Assembly: GCA_013076295.1 (NCBI GenBank)
Contig: RQOL01000500.1
Coordinates: forward strand, 124,001-188,000
Length of the DNA stretch: 64,000 nt
Reading direction: 5' to 3'
From: Sanderia malayensis
Taxonomy: Eukaryota; Cnidaria; Scyphozoa; Semaeostomeae; Pelagiidae
Below the pieces are notes generated by a model. It saw only the letters and a program-made list of their open reading frames with translations, searched no databases and was not told the origin of the DNA. Positions 21,448-33,400 of this stretch are shown here, piece by piece. The translations under genes were made by a program, and so were the position numbers. The stretch's first letter is position 1, and every line of letters begins with the position of its first letter.

Positions 21448-21895
21448 TCATGAGATTCGGATTTGCTCAAAGAATTCATCATGATCAAGGAGGTGAATTT
21501 CAGAATCAGTTGATTGACCAGCTTGAACGCTTGTGTAGAATGGAAAGATCGCGAACCACACCGTATCACCCCCAGGGAAATGGAAAGGTAGAAAGATTTA
21601 ATAGAACATTACTCGGTATGCTCAGAACATTGCCAGAAAAGTTTAAAACAAAGTGGAAAGATCACTTACCAAAACTTGTACACACATACAATTGTTCACC
21701 CTATGAATCAACTGGATATTCCCCATTTCAACTCTTGTTTGGCCATGGTCCAAGATTACCTGTAGACATGTTGTTCGACACTCCTCGGTCAAATAAACAA
21801 AGGAACTACAAAGCATATGTTGAGGAGTGGAGACAAGCATTGCAGGACGCTTACAATACTGTTAGACAAAACTCAGCTAAAGCCGCAGATCGTAT
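21415..21895 (+). pseudogene. Gypsy integrase core, deleted and interrupted
   Basis: The frame after the deletion reads AAEWLFNDFFMRFGFAQRIH, HDQGGEFQNQL (second catalytic Asp), then RTTPYHPQGNGKVERFNRTL with the third acidic residue, followed by LVHTYNCSPYESTGYSPFQL and LLFGHGPRLPVD. The core thus has the second and third catalytic positions but lacks the first. At 21895-21898 a TTAA is the target of the inserted DNA transposon, and the frame resumes after 23792. Confidence 0.8.
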
Positions 21896-22201
21896 TAAAG
21901 GAGACCTGCAACCTAAAAACAAGTTGAGCTCTTTTGATAAATTCTAATGCGCTGATTTCGAATCTGCTATTCATTTTTTAACGTCAATCTTTGTATTGGA
22001 GATATAAGCTGTTAAAGTGCGAAAATTTGGCTAAAATCCGCCATTATGTTTAAAGGACGGGCAAAGACGTGCTTGCTCGCGGGAGGATTATGACGTAACT
22101 GGTGAACAATCATTTTCTGCTTAGTAGTGTTTTGAGTTGGTATTTACCAAAATTGTACGGCAATTATTGGCATAAATACAGCTTTCAATATTTTAAATAT
22201 T

Positions 22202-22420
22202 ATGGGACATATTGATGGTGATTTTGATTATGGTTTTGCTAATACCGCGGAAGATGTATTGGAGCCATTTCAGTTTGAATCACTGTCTCGGGGAAGTCAA
22301 CGGGTGCGTAGGCCCATCACGGCATCACCAAGTTCGGATTCCGAAGGCTCTGCAGAAGTTGCAAGTGTACCCAACTCGGGTTTCAATGTTGTGAATTTCC
22401 TTTTCCCTTTTATCTGCTTG
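22202..22420 (+). CDS. Short acidic ORF inside the Kolobok-like element
   Basis: ATG opens MGHIDGDFDYGFANTAEDVL and continues with RGSQRVRRPITASPSSDSEG. Ser/Asp/Glu-rich composition and position (near one end, facing a THAP frame) resemble the acidic first exon of the P2X7-tail-like gene in the larger element. No domain is recognised, and no downstream exon was found. Confidence 0.35.
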
Positions 22421-22562
22421 CGACCATAGGATTCCCAAATCAAATATTGTTGGTATGGCCCCTTCTTCTTTCAGTTTTAATCTTTCATTTGCTGCTGCTG
22501 GTGGTGGTGGTGGTGGGATAGTCAATCCAAGTTATAGTCCATATAAGAAGTATTGTTATTTC

Positions 22563-22778
22563 TCAGGTCATAACACTCGGGGGAAAATGATCGCTGCAAA
22601 GTCTTTTGTTTTCGTTGCATGCAAATTTTGTCAGTTTTAAATTGGCAATCAATTTCTTGTGTAAGATAGGTATTATCATTATGAAACCAGTGGAAGGTAC
22701 CTGACTTATGCCAACTGCTGTCATTGAAACAGTTATAAGCAGCACACCCAACCTTGTTTGTTTTGCTAGCAAACAAAA
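22563..22778 (-). pseudogene. Degenerate THAP domain
   Basis: The minus strand gives KVGCAAYNCFNDSSWHKSGT and FHWFHND. In another frame it gives KLTKFACNENKRLCSDHFPP. CAAYNC, the aromatic FHWF and LCSDHF are the zinc ligands and spacing of a THAP finger, split by frameshifts. The catalytic domain is absent. It faces the plus-strand ORF at 22202, so the two would converge. Confidence 0.6.
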
Positions 22779-23792
22779 ACTATATGTGCCATCTATACTG
22801 GCAGCGAAAAAGTTTATGTCTATGGCCCATTTTATATATGAGTGCGAAAAATGCCCATACATGGGTATTACTGGAGAATATCCATAAACATAACACAAGG
22901 CAATCTTCTTCTGAAGGTTTTTACTGCCCACCCATGTCTACAAACTTCAAAAAAACTTTCTCATTTTGATGGTATTAAATTTTGGAGCTCCCCACCTATT
23001 GAACAGTTTTACTTTGTAACACAGATGAAAAATTTTCTTATGAACAATATTTAAAAACCTGTAAGCCTTTTTGAACAATTTTTGATATTATCATTCTATT
23101 ATTATCAATAATTTTTGGTAATAGTATATATTTTTTTATTTTCATTATTATATTTCAGTTTCTTTTATCGTTAATTATATCCTACTGTTGCTGTTAATCA
23201 AACTTAAAATTGTATATTAAACACATCAAATTTGACCAAAGTCAATAGAATGGAGGACTAACTAAAATTTAGTATTATATTGTATATTTTAAATCTTATT
23301 GCGTATTAACCAGCATATTGTAATTAATTAACTTTATGTTTGAGTATTAATATAATATATAATATTTTGAGTTTGAGTCAATGCAAGAATTGGTGTCTTG
23401 GTGACGCAGCCATTTCCGTCGACCATATGTAGAGAAACACACATTCACCATTCATTCTAAGAATAATCTTGTTAATGAATGGGTTTGACAGGAAAACAGA
23501 CGAATAGCAACTCATTTTTGTATTATGTAATATGTTATTTTTGTGACGAATGGAACTGTTACAAAAGCGCAAGTTCACTATGACTTTCACCATTAGGCCG
23601 AAAAGATTGTTCACCAGTTACGTCATCACCCAAAACGAGGCTGAAACTGTCCCACGGACAAAAACGCCACTTTAAGTAGCAATTATTCGAAAACGGTTAC
23701 TCGCATGAAAAAAATAACCTGATATTCGTGATCAGCGCATTAGATTTGATCAATAGAGCTCAACTTGTTTTTAGGTTGCAGGTCTCCTTTAA

Positions 23793-24492
23793 ACAACAAC
23801 ATGATAAAAGAGTTAGAACATCAACGTTTTCTGAAGGAGATAGAGTTCTAGTAAAAATTTATCCGAGAGAGGTGGACCCGGAAAGCTTAGAGCATATTTG
23901 GAGGATACGATCTACAAAGTTATCCGTCGCGTTCCTGAAGATAGTCCTGTATACGAAATCGAATCAGAAGGGTAGCGGAAAAACTAGAGTACTACATCGT
24001 ACAATGTTAATGCCCTGCGAGTACTTGACGCTTGAGGAAAATCCAACAGATAAAGCGAACGAAAACAACAGAAAGTCGAAACATCTCATCAAAAAAGACA
24101 TTGGCACAGAGGAAGCAGATCCTAGCAACGATTCAGATGAATCAGATGATGAAATTCCTACTTTCGAACCTTGTACCATGCAAGAATCAGACGTTGATGT
24201 TTCTGGTACTGCACCTAGTACCCAACCGGTTGAAAATCTCGACGCTGAGACGGTTAGAGATGAGTTAGAGCTAGAGGACCACTTATCCGAATCAGAAGTT
24301 CAATCGTCTATTGCCGAACCCCCATCGATTAATGATAGTACAGATGAGACATTGCGCGAACGACCAACAAGGATGAGAAATCCGCCTACCCGTTTAGTCT
24401 ACAATCAACTAGGTAGGCCACAGGAGCAACAACAGTTCGTTCTGAATTCTATTCAACCAAGCTTTCACCCAAGACAACTGAAGATCAAGTAA
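23793..24492 (+). CDS. Gypsy integrase C-terminal tail
   Basis: After the inserted transposon the gypsy frame resumes with [20 protein letters not shown], the SH3-like GDRVLVK motif of the integrase C-terminus. It continues through an acidic, Ser-rich tail to [19 protein letters not shown] and a stop at 24490. Length and composition of the tail fit cnidarian gypsy elements. No LTR is visible after the stop. Confidence 0.75.
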
Positions 24493-24639
24493 AATCATCA
24501 GCTTCGCTTTTGCCAGATCCCAAAACTTCGTGTTCAGAAATAAAGTGTGTGCACTTACAATGTTACATTTCACAAAATTGTTTGAAATATTCGTTAACAA
24601 CTGTAGCCATTGGGAACTTTGGCTGACAATTGATTATAT

Positions 24640-24945
24640 CAAATCTACAATTACCCCCAAATGGATCATTGCAAAGCAACTCTCTAATTGACTCATTCGC
24701 AGAACGAAATCGAGATCGAGAAACAATAGAGCAGATGGCTCTGAAGCAGACGAAGTAATTGAAAAAGATGAGGGAGAGCCACTATGCAAAAGGAAAACAA
24801 CGAAGAAACATCCTTCAGCACTGCCAAAAGAGATCGAGAACGAGATGCAGTATAAAGAATTTCGTAATGAAGTGCGTCTGGAAAAAGATTCAAGCGTTTC
24901 TGAATGGGAAAGCCATTTTTGGTCAAGAGAAGACAAATTCGTCTG
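24640..24945 (+). pseudogene. Charged ORF remnant of unknown origin
   Basis: An open plus-strand frame has RRTKSRSRNNRADGSEADEV, HPSALPKEIENEMQYKEFRN and VSEWESHFWSREDKF before a stop. The composition suggests real coding ancestry. No domain is recognised, and the upstream part is missing. Confidence 0.25.
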
Positions 24946-25764
24946 ATAGTGATTTTTTCTTTTAAATTTTTAACATAGCCTATTGTATACCTTGTGCCAA
25001 AACAGCTCTGCATTTAAGTAGCTTGCAATTCAAAACATGTAAAACTGAAAATGATAAGTTGTATCTAACAACTTCCAAAGAGCAAACTTCAAAGCGATAA
25101 ATCAACAACATGTCTGAGACCAGGTTATGGCATCAAAAAGTGAAAATAAAATGCCCGAAACAAGCGAATTTTTGTGAAACACCCATTATAGTGTTCATTT
25201 TTCGAACTGGAGTGAACAAGGAGATGTCCTAATGAGATAATTTGGATTTATGTGGCATTGAAACAAACTAACTATTCAAAAATAAGAGGAAAAAATTTGA
25301 TGACGTCATCAACCAAAATTCTCATCTCATCAAAAATTAAAAAAAATATATCATTCGATAGGTCTATTTAAGCTGTTTGCAGAAATGCAATTTTAATTTT
25401 GATATCTCATTCCTGTTAAAAGTAATCACACTTTCATTGTTAAAATTTGTCTTAAAATATGAAGTCATCGATCATGTGAAAACAAAACGCTTTCGGAAAG
25501 TTATGCAGTGAATTTTGAAAGCTGATGGTCTAATCTATCGATTCCAGCCATAAAACAAACATTAGCATGTTTGTTAGTTTGTCAGACTATATGCCCTGTC
25601 TTTATCAGACAGGCAATGATCGACCAGACGGACTGTTCTTATGTAATCCAACTTGTTGACTTTATAATGCTTAATTTAATGTTTAATATTTAATGCTTAA
25701 TTTAATTTGGGTCTTAGACCCGTTTGTGGGAATGCCGTAAGGCTTTGCAAAGTAATTTTATAGA
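24946..25764. other. No gene recognised
   Basis: AT-rich non-coding DNA containing GATGACGTCATCAACC near 25300 and a small GCCTGTC-type inverted word near 25600. Nothing else is supported. Confidence 0.35.
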
Positions 25765-26610
25765 AAATTAAAGAATACACTCCATCAGAGCTAATTTTGG
25801 AAGTGGGTCACCAAACTGCATCTAAGTGTGGATGGCAGTACAACCCAGAAGGTGTCAAAACGGCAATAAAAACCTTCTTGGACACCACTAACAGGGAGAC
25901 ACCTATAAAAGACAACCCTCCAGGCAAGGACTGGATGATATCATTCAAGCAGCGCTGGTCGGATCAGCTTGTGATGAATAAACCATGGATTTTAACGAAA
26001 GAAAGAAGGGTCTTTCTCAGCATACATTGAACAGCTTTTTGAAATCATCGATAAAGTGATGTCACAAAATGGCCTTGATAAATCAAATGATCTTTCTTCT
26101 CGATTTTATGTGATGAAACAGGTCTGTCGGCTGACCCAACTGGAAAAACACTGTTCATTGCAAAAAATTGTAAGTCCGCATATCTCACATCACCTACAGG
26201 TGGGGGAGACAAATTACACAGTGCTTTTGTGTGTGTCTGCTGCTGGGGTTTATCTCCCTCATTTTTTGGTGTACAAAGCTGCCTTTACAAAACCCGGACA
26301 GTTGGAGGTCCTCCAAACACAAGGTATGCCTGCACTCAAAGTGGTTGGATTCATGGTGTGACCTTTGAAAACTGGTTTCGGGACTGCTTTGTCCAACATG
26401 TTAAAGACCAAACAAAACCAGTAATACTATATTTTGATGGACATAGGTCTCATCTTACTTTGATGAGACCCATGAAACCATTCGCATTGCAATGAAGGAA
26501 TCAATTATAATCATTTTCCTACCCCCTCACAAAGGCCATGCACTTCAGCCTCTTGATGTCGCTGTCGTCAAGCCACTGAAGGAGTTGTGGAAAAGATTTT
26601 TCTAGGATTC
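25765..26610 (+). pseudogene. pogo/Tigger-like transposase fragment
   Basis: The N-terminal half reads YTPSELILEVGHQTASKCGW and GKDWMISFKQRWSDQLVMNK, the end of a CENP-B-type helix-turn-helix region. The DDE domain follows in several frames: FSILCDETGLSADPTGK (first Asp), VILYFDGHRSHLT (second Asp), and IIIIFLPPHKGHALQPLDVA. This is the CENP-B/pogo DDE order. Frameshifts occur near 26030, 26225 and 26465, and the protein stops after KPLKELWKRFF. No terminal repeats were found. It is a dead fragment. Confidence 0.7.
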
Positions 26611-26714
26611 TACAGGGAAATTCTTCGTTCTTCAGCTCTCCTCCTCTTATTTATGTTTAAAATCTTCAAATGTTGGATATACTTCACCAGCAGCCTTTCC
26701 TCTACCATATATTT

Positions 26715-27937
26715 TTATGTATCTTGTAAACTCTGTATACTTTTCACCATTTTCCATATGCAGTTGAAAAATGTTTCAATAGACTTGAAATAGTTACAGT
26801 CAGGTACAGCCATCTTATTCTTCTCACTGCTTGAAAGGAACTTTTTGAGGTAATCATGGTTGTTGAAGAACAACATATCCTTCCTTTCAGAGGTAGAAGA
26901 CTTCATAAAGCCGTTAGGCGCAGGGGCACCATCAATTCTCAAAGTCAAATCATCACATACTTTGAATGCGTTGAATTTCATCCTCTCCAATTCATAGCTC
27001 TCTAATTCCGCACATGACATTTTTAGCAGATCATTTTCTGAGATTCCTTCATACTGCTCATTGTACTCCCAATCTATGCTACCTCCATCACATATAGCGT
27101 CTCTGGCGTAACTTTGCATACGCTCAACTCCGTTATGGCTGCTGTCATCTGTTGCTAAATGATGCCGTATGCAATAGTCTAAATTTGTTATTATGATAAC
27201 TTCTGCAATCCTTAAGCGCACATCGTGGTTGGATACACCAACTCCGGGGCCAGCATCGGTAAATTCATGTACTCTAGACTTCAATGTGGGGACACAATTG
27301 TCGACAATTTCTTTGCTAAGATCATCACCTTTTTTGGCAATCTTGGATATTTGGTTGCAAAGAATGGTACGAAAACAATGTGACTGCAAAGAAAGCTGTA
27401 GGTTTTCAATGTCGTGGAGCAAGATACCAAGCTTCTCTTTCATTACTTGTGAGCTAATGGATTGCAAACAATTACCAACTGTCTGCTTCAATGATAGCAG
27501 CCTCTGTATTTCATAAAGTCTAAATTTGCAATCCTGTTTTTCTGTTACATTTAGGATATCTGTTTTCATTGTGGATATTGAATACAATTTCAATTTATCA
27601 ATTAGCTGAATGTTAAGACCAATATCATGTGACTTTTCTGTTTTGTTGACCAGAAACAAATTTGGCTCCAAATGATGCAATCTCATGAATTCAGATGCCC
27701 AGACGGATCCATTACTGCCTATGAAATGCTTAGGGCGATTAAACACAACTGTTTGGTCCTCTGCAAGCTTTATTTTTGTTTGGTCATATTCAACATCTTT
27801 CAGCTCAATATCCATAATCCTGTTTACCCCTGGCGTTGCATTAACCAGTCTGATGGGAAAATCATATTTTGGCAGAACCCTTTGGCTTGAAACATCAGAT
27901 GGTTGAATTATATGAACATTTCTTGCACTTTGAACAC
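26715..27937 (-). CDS. Uncharacterised ~400-residue protein with a DDE-like motif pair
   Basis: One long minus-strand exon starts at a TTTTAG acceptor (27937), so its true start lies in an unseen upstream exon. It ends at 26715. Striking blocks are DAGPGVGVSNHDVRLRIAEV, HHLATDDSSHNGVERMQSYA, DAICDGGSIDWEYNEQYEG and KVCDDLTLRIDGAPAPNGFM. I recall similar 'D.GPGVGVSN..VR...E', 'DS..N..ER' and 'RIDGAP' blocks from unnamed multi-copy proteins of cnidarians. The D..GP...N and D.S..N.VER pair hints at an RNase H-like (transposase/integrase) fold, but this is inference. There are no membrane segments. The frame is intact over 1.2 kb, rare in this window. It follows a broken pogo fragment. Confidence 0.6.
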
Positions 27938-28559
27938 CTAAAAGGTCAAAAGCCTTTTTTTCAAAAATCTGTTCCCTTCACCTTCTACAGTAATCAAGTC
28001 AAGCTACACCGAAATGCCTTGTATGCTTGAACTAATTGCAACAAAAACTATTTATAGTGTAAATTGAGGCAAAAGTCGGTGTCTTTCACAGGAAAAAAGT
28101 CCCCTAAAATCCAAGTAGTGGAAACGCCCCAAAACGTAGGCTAAAATATGGCAAATATGGTGACGTCATCATCAGCTAAAAAAGATTAGTATTGATCGTA
28201 GGACAAATGAATTGCTATTTTTCTTTAGGGAGGCAACTGCCTGAACCGGGCGCTTCAAGGGTTGAGACTTGTGGGAATCACAGCTCCTTGTTATTTTGAT
28301 GAAGAGCATATATCATTATGCGCATGCGCAGTTCTCAAAGGCTCTAAATTTTCAAAAAAAATAGAAAACTATGAAGTTTTCTCTTCTGCAAGTGGCAGCC
28401 ATTGTCAAAAACCATGATGCATATTACGTCACGGTTCTGATTTACCACAGGCGAATCTGTATTTATTTACTTGAGATTATGTAAACAAAGGAATTTGATA
28501 AAAAAGATTGTGTGTAAAACGATGCAGTATAACCCAAACAAAGCGAGAGAAGTTGGCCA
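27938..28559. other. No gene recognised
   Basis: This should contain the upstream intron and exons of the minus-strand gene ending at 26715, but none could be fixed. TGACGTCATCATC occurs near 28160. Confidence 0.3.
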
Positions 28560-29079
28560 GAAAATTCTTACTGATATGACTGGTAAAGGGTCAGACAAAT
28601 ACGTTTTTAAAAAGGCAAACCAAGCAATCTTTATTTCGACACACAATGTGACAAAAGTGACCAATATAGAAACCATACAACATTAGTGAGCAAACAAAAT
28701 CGTCATCAAAATTGTAGACATCCATGCTGAGAATTTCTGAGAGCTGACCAAGAAGGTTTCTCCAAAGATGGTAAAACATGGGGCAATGCAGGAGGAAATG
28801 CTTACTGTCTTCGTTTGCAGTGCCGCAACCACATAGTGGACTTGAAATGTTGAATCTATGCCGAAACCTATGCTCATTTAATGCACTGAACTTCAAACGC
28901 AATTTTGTCAATATTCGAACACCTTCAATGTCATATATGTTAAAAACAGGGTTTTCGATAGGACGTATTTTCCAAAGAAGTTTGTGCTTAAATTCAACAA
29001 TAGACCTAGAACTTCTTATATCTCTATCATGTAAATTCCATTTGTATGGGACATTGCTGAAATATGTATTTGAAAACAT
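28560..29079 (-). pseudogene. LINE 3' end with zinc-binding RT C-terminus
   Basis: The minus strand reads LTKLRLKFSALNEHRFRHRF, then LCGCGTANEDSKHFLLHCPM and LWRNLLGQ. The L.K.RL..S.L..H.FRH.F and C.CG....E...H.LL.CP pattern is the zf-RVT tail of non-LTR retrotransposons. Only about 160 codons remain, and the RT itself is absent. An AT-repeat block at 29078 marks the 5' truncation. Confidence 0.7.
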
Positions 29080-29235
29080 ATATATATATATTATAAATAT
29101 ATATATATATTATAAAAAAATATTATATAGTATAAAATACAATACATAAACAATGCAGAGACTATGATATATGTAATATAAAAAATTATAATTGATATAT
29201 ACAATATTGTCATGATATATATATATAGAAAACCG
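29075..29235. repeat. AT microsatellite cluster
   Basis: Runs of (TA)n alternate with ATTATA words at about 29078-29115 and 29200-29230. Confidence 0.85.
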
Positions 29236-29539
29236 TTTCAATCTATATAAATGCAATAATTGTTAACGTGCAAGTGCCTTGCGCAAGTGGCATATTTTTC
29301 ACTTGTGCAAGTTACTTGCGCCTGGACAAATGGCGCCAATCTCCATCTTGCCTCGTGGTTGTGAGTCGTGACTTCGTTGAAAACATATCCAGCTCTGGAG
29401 AAGGTGGAGTTTCCCCAAGTTGTATTCAGCGGTTGGTACAAATATAGTTTGCTGAAGATTTTTCTCGGAATTACTGAACACTCTCAGAATTACTGAACAC
29501 GGATTCTTAAATATTTCAAGATGGCATTCGTTATCGCAG

Positions 29540-30084
29540 TTGAGGAGTTTTTTTTGTACTGCAAAGGATGCAAAATTTCAGGAGTGTGCAAATGTTTTCA
29601 ACGATGAATCTTCCACCAAAGACCAGGTTCGTGCGGCAGGAGAAAAAGCATTAATTGCCCTATATAATGGAGAAGAGAATGCGTCACTAGACAAGCTCCG
29701 TTATAATGTGTTTTGCCCAAAACTTGTTTCTGCAAAGTTTCAGATCAAACCAGAAGCACTGCCACCAACTTCAGCCACAGCTAAATACCACAGCATGCGA
29801 GTATACTGGCAGGTGATGATATGGAAAGGCAGATCGATAGATCCTAACATGTGGGAATGGAGATCACTGATGGCTTGATGCATCCATGTCTAACGGATCT
29901 CCTCTGTGCACCTAAAGAGATGTTGAAGATGATCTATCGTAAATGCAAGACAGGATGTACTAATATGAGATGTACTTGCAAGAAGAACGGTTTATCACAC
30001 ACTACTGCTTGTGGAGAATGCGGCAAGATGAGCTGCGAAAATGCGATGCATTTGGACGACTCAATGTTGAGTGACGAGGAATGA
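29540..30084 (+). pseudogene. CXC-type cysteine-rich TE-like fragment
   Basis: The first frame has ECANVFNDESSTKDQVRAAG, EKALIALYNGEENASLDKLR and ALPPTSATAKYHSMRVYWQV. A frameshift near 29855 leads to DGLMHPCLTDLLCAPKEMLK, then CKTGCTNMRCTCKKNGLSHT and CGECGKMSCENA. The Cys cluster resembles a tesmin/TSO1-type CXC region. This order (LPPT, H..R.Y.Q, W.W, P..TD..APKE.L, CXC) is one I know from abundant unnamed TE-linked proteins of invertebrates. Only the C-terminal part is present. It may share ancestry with 16916-17503. Function unknown. Confidence 0.5.
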
Positions 30085-30450
30085 GTAACTAGATAGTTAA
30101 AGTTCAGTTTTAGCAATAGCTAGTGATAGAAATAGTAGTTGATTTTAAGTTCTCGGTAAATAAGTTTTTAACTTGAAAATGGTCATAACAGAAAGTCCAA
30201 ATTAAGGTTATGACGTCATAGTGAAGTCATCAAAGCCATTATTGGTTAATTCTAAACCCATAGATTTTTATCGGCTGTTGATAAGCATAATGGCACAGTT
30301 AAACGTAATCAAAATACGTTCATAGCAAGCTCTGACCAAGTTTTGACATGTTCAAAGCATACCACAGGGGCACAAGTTATTAGATAATTTATGGCAAATA
30401 TAATCAGGAATAAAAGGTTCCAAGTTGAGGAACTTTACCTACTGTTTTCT
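30085..30450. other. No gene recognised
   Basis: AT-rich spacer with ATGACGTCATAGTGAAGTCA near 30210. No coding or repeat structure is supported. Confidence 0.35.
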
Positions 30451-33400
30451 TTTCAGTAGAAACAATAGATTTCATTGCTTCTTGACACTTACAAAAATGT
30501 CATACTGTGCGAGGTTTCATCTAAAAGAGGCAAGAAGGCCTAGCTACTTGTTCTCCGAATTAAATGATCGTAAACTAGCTGCATTTCCTCAATTTACAAC
30601 GATATTTACTTCAATAACTACATGAAAAATGCAAAGTGGAAAGGAAGGTTATCCGCACTTGCAATTTGTGGGAACTGGCAGGACAATCCCAAAATACGGT
30701 TTTGGAAATGCGCAGCGTTTAGGCAATCGAAAGAGACCCAAGCGCTATCAAAAAGCAACCAGCAACCCCGTTGGAACAGGAACATCGTTGGAAGAAAATG
30801 ATTTATCATGAGTTGGGGCATCAAATGCAATCACTGCTGCTGGTACTTCAAGCACCGATTTACACGAGTTAGCAGATGATACATCAGATAGTGAATCTAC
30901 AACAAACGTGGATGACGATCACGGTGGTATGATATGATGGTGTAATCATGTATATTTTCCAAGATATTTCTTGCTTTCTTGGTGTTTTGCTTTTTGTGCA
31001 TAATATTTCTAACTCAATCAATTTATTAGCTCATATTGATGAACCCGACGATGAATTCTCTTTTACATATGGAATCCCAGCTGAGCACAGGGAATGGGCT
31101 CTTGAGGCTTCAACAACAAGTCATGAAATTGTTGTAAGCTAAATATACCTTGCTTGTTTCATGCCAGCATGGTACATGATTCAAAGGTTGTTATTTTCTA
31201 TTAATTTAGCTTACCTTAGCTAAGTCTAAGTTGCTTTAACTTGAAAACTTTTGTCACACAGCTTGATACTGAAATCGAACACTTGTCCATGATGTTTCTT
31301 CTCCAAGCAAAATCTTTTACCAACATTGACCACACATTTAAATCATTTATTATTCAAGATTTTGATGCAACACGTAAACAGCTATTGGTAAACAAGTTCA
31401 CAAACTTTGTTTTTGGTATTGAATGTTCTTGCTAAGCCAGGGTGCATTCCATGTAAACTCCACACCAAAGGTACGCCAAGGCAAGGCCAGGTGTACGCCA
31501 GGGTTTATATGCAATTAAAAAACGAACAAAAACATTGCGCCAACACCACCCCCATAATTAGCAGTTATTTATGCATCGGCATAACAATGAAGCAGAAATA
31601 CGCACACAAACCAAATGGTGATGGAACAAATCAACAAATGCTAACAGAATGGCAATCAATCACAAGTAATTAAGAGAATAATGTAATAAATTAAATTAAA
31701 ATTGGTACGCCACACGCCAGCAGATACTGATCTCATGCCAACGCCACGCCAAAGAACATTACTCCACGCCGAAGATCTTCGCGATTTGCTACATGCAATG
31801 CACCGTGGTTGCTAAGGCCTCTTAACATTTTACTTAACCTATCTTTGTTTCCTTTTGTTCTTTTAGCAAAAAAAATTCCAGTTTATTGAAAGGCATTATG
31901 TGAAAATATCCAAGGAAACTACTTGGATACTTTTATGTTCGTGTAATGAGAATCGAAATATGTTTATCAAGAGTCTTGATTCTCAAGCTAACTTGGAAAG
32001 AGAAGGTTTGAATATAAGCCAAAAGTTTAAGTTTATTAATGATTGCTTATTTGCTTTTCTCACAATCTATCCAATCTTTCATAGCTTTATTTAGGACCCT
32101 ATCATCCAGATATCCTGATTGTATTCATGTTGTTGCCGGCAAGAAGCTTGTGCCAATGAATGATAAAGTGCATCACATAAATCCGTTAGAAATGTTTGAA
32201 GGTTGGTTTTAATTTTGAGCAAATTACAAGTAATCAATTGAATGACAATGTTGAATAATAAATAGAAACAAGTAATACTGTCTACATACCTACATACTGT
32301 CTACTACGATTCATGTACCAACATTAATACATATGTTGTATTTATTTAGGTGAAGAAAATGAAGATCATGGTTATTGTAAGGTAAAAAATCCTGCTGTTT
32401 TATACACCATTATTACCTATTATTTAGGAATTAGCAACTTCATTTTTGATCTGTAGGCTGAACCACTTATCCAAGAGTTAATATTGGCAACTGGGAGGTT
32501 GATTCTTGTGAAAATGGAAAGCGGTGCTGCCATTGTTGGTATAGACAGGGAAGGTTTTGTTTGCCATTCATGTAAGTATGGTCACCATTCCTGCATTCAT
32601 GTCAGTTTTTTGAAGGACAAGGTGCAAAATTATGATGGTAATGTTCCTGACTTCATTCTGGAATTGATTGCAACACACAAAGAGTTATCAGACACACCAG
32701 TGAAGACTTTCATCCAACGAACATTATCTTGGAACAAATTTGGTTGGTCAACAACACCACAGCAGCAAGCCATTTATCGACTATCAAAAGACAACATGCA
32801 GTTGATAATGGATCATGGCTCAATGGCTCTTATAGCTGACAATAGTCAATGTGACTTATGTGGAGCTTCAATTGATACAGCAACAGAATTGGACCCAAAT
32901 CACAAGAGACTTTTTTTACGATCGGAAATCATTATTGTTAAAGGTGAAGTCCTTTTAGGAGTTTGATTTTTACTGCACATTAAGTTGTTTTCTAAGCCAT
33001 ATCATTCTGATGATTACGTGCTTGATCTTTATTTTATATCAAAGTGCATGGAAGAGAATGTGGCAATTGCAAGCTTCAAAGAAGCTATTGTGGCTCCAGT
33101 GAAGGCATTTTGAATATGCGCACATTTTTCATAGGCCATGATGTTTTGCGAGATTATTTACATCAGTTCATAACAGGAAACAGGTAAACTTTGCCTCTGT
33201 AATGTCATTGGATCTCTTAAGAAAATGAGCAGAGGTCGATAATGATATTGGATTTGGTTTTAGCTGTAGTTTAATTGGTTATTCTGAGAGATGGAAGCTC
33301 AACCTATCCGCTGCTGGAGCAAATATTGCAGATTTTTTAAGTTATCACCAGTGGAGGTTTTCCTGGTATTCTTTTTTGCACCTTCTGGATGTTGACTACG

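Larger units (their letters stand above)
21899..23788. mobile_element. Kolobok-like element inserted in the gypsy integrase
   Basis: The ends AGGAGACCTGCAACCTAAAA and their inverted copy close a 1890-base element. TTAA is duplicated at 21895-21898 and 23789-23792. The terminal inverted repeats run about 60 bases. Subterminal inverted similarity continues (ATGACGTAACTGGTGAACAA left, inverted near 23610 right). GCGCTGATTTCGAA sits 50 bases from the left end, as in the element at 11373. It holds a degenerate THAP coding region on the minus strand and a short plus-strand frame. There is no transposase core, so it is non-autonomous. Confidence 0.9.
17540..24492 (+). mobile_element. Ty3/gypsy retrotransposon, interrupted and partly deleted
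   Basis: The order is primer site, Gag remnant, MYND finger, protease, reverse transcriptase, RNase H, integrase. It is opened at 21899-23788 by a TTAA-flanked DNA transposon. A 5' LTR 3' part is probable just before the primer site at 17695. I could find no matching 3' LTR after 24492, so LTR limits are uncertain. Frameshifts, a stop between RT and RNase H, and a deletion in the integrase show it is inactive. Confidence 0.85.

Noticed and set aside
16640..28170. TGACGTCATC words at several sites (16650, 25300, 28160, 30210) as CRE-type regulatory elements
   Set aside because: The word is frequent across non-coding DNA here and not tied to promoters. It may be a shared MITE subterminal motif, but no element boundaries could be defined.
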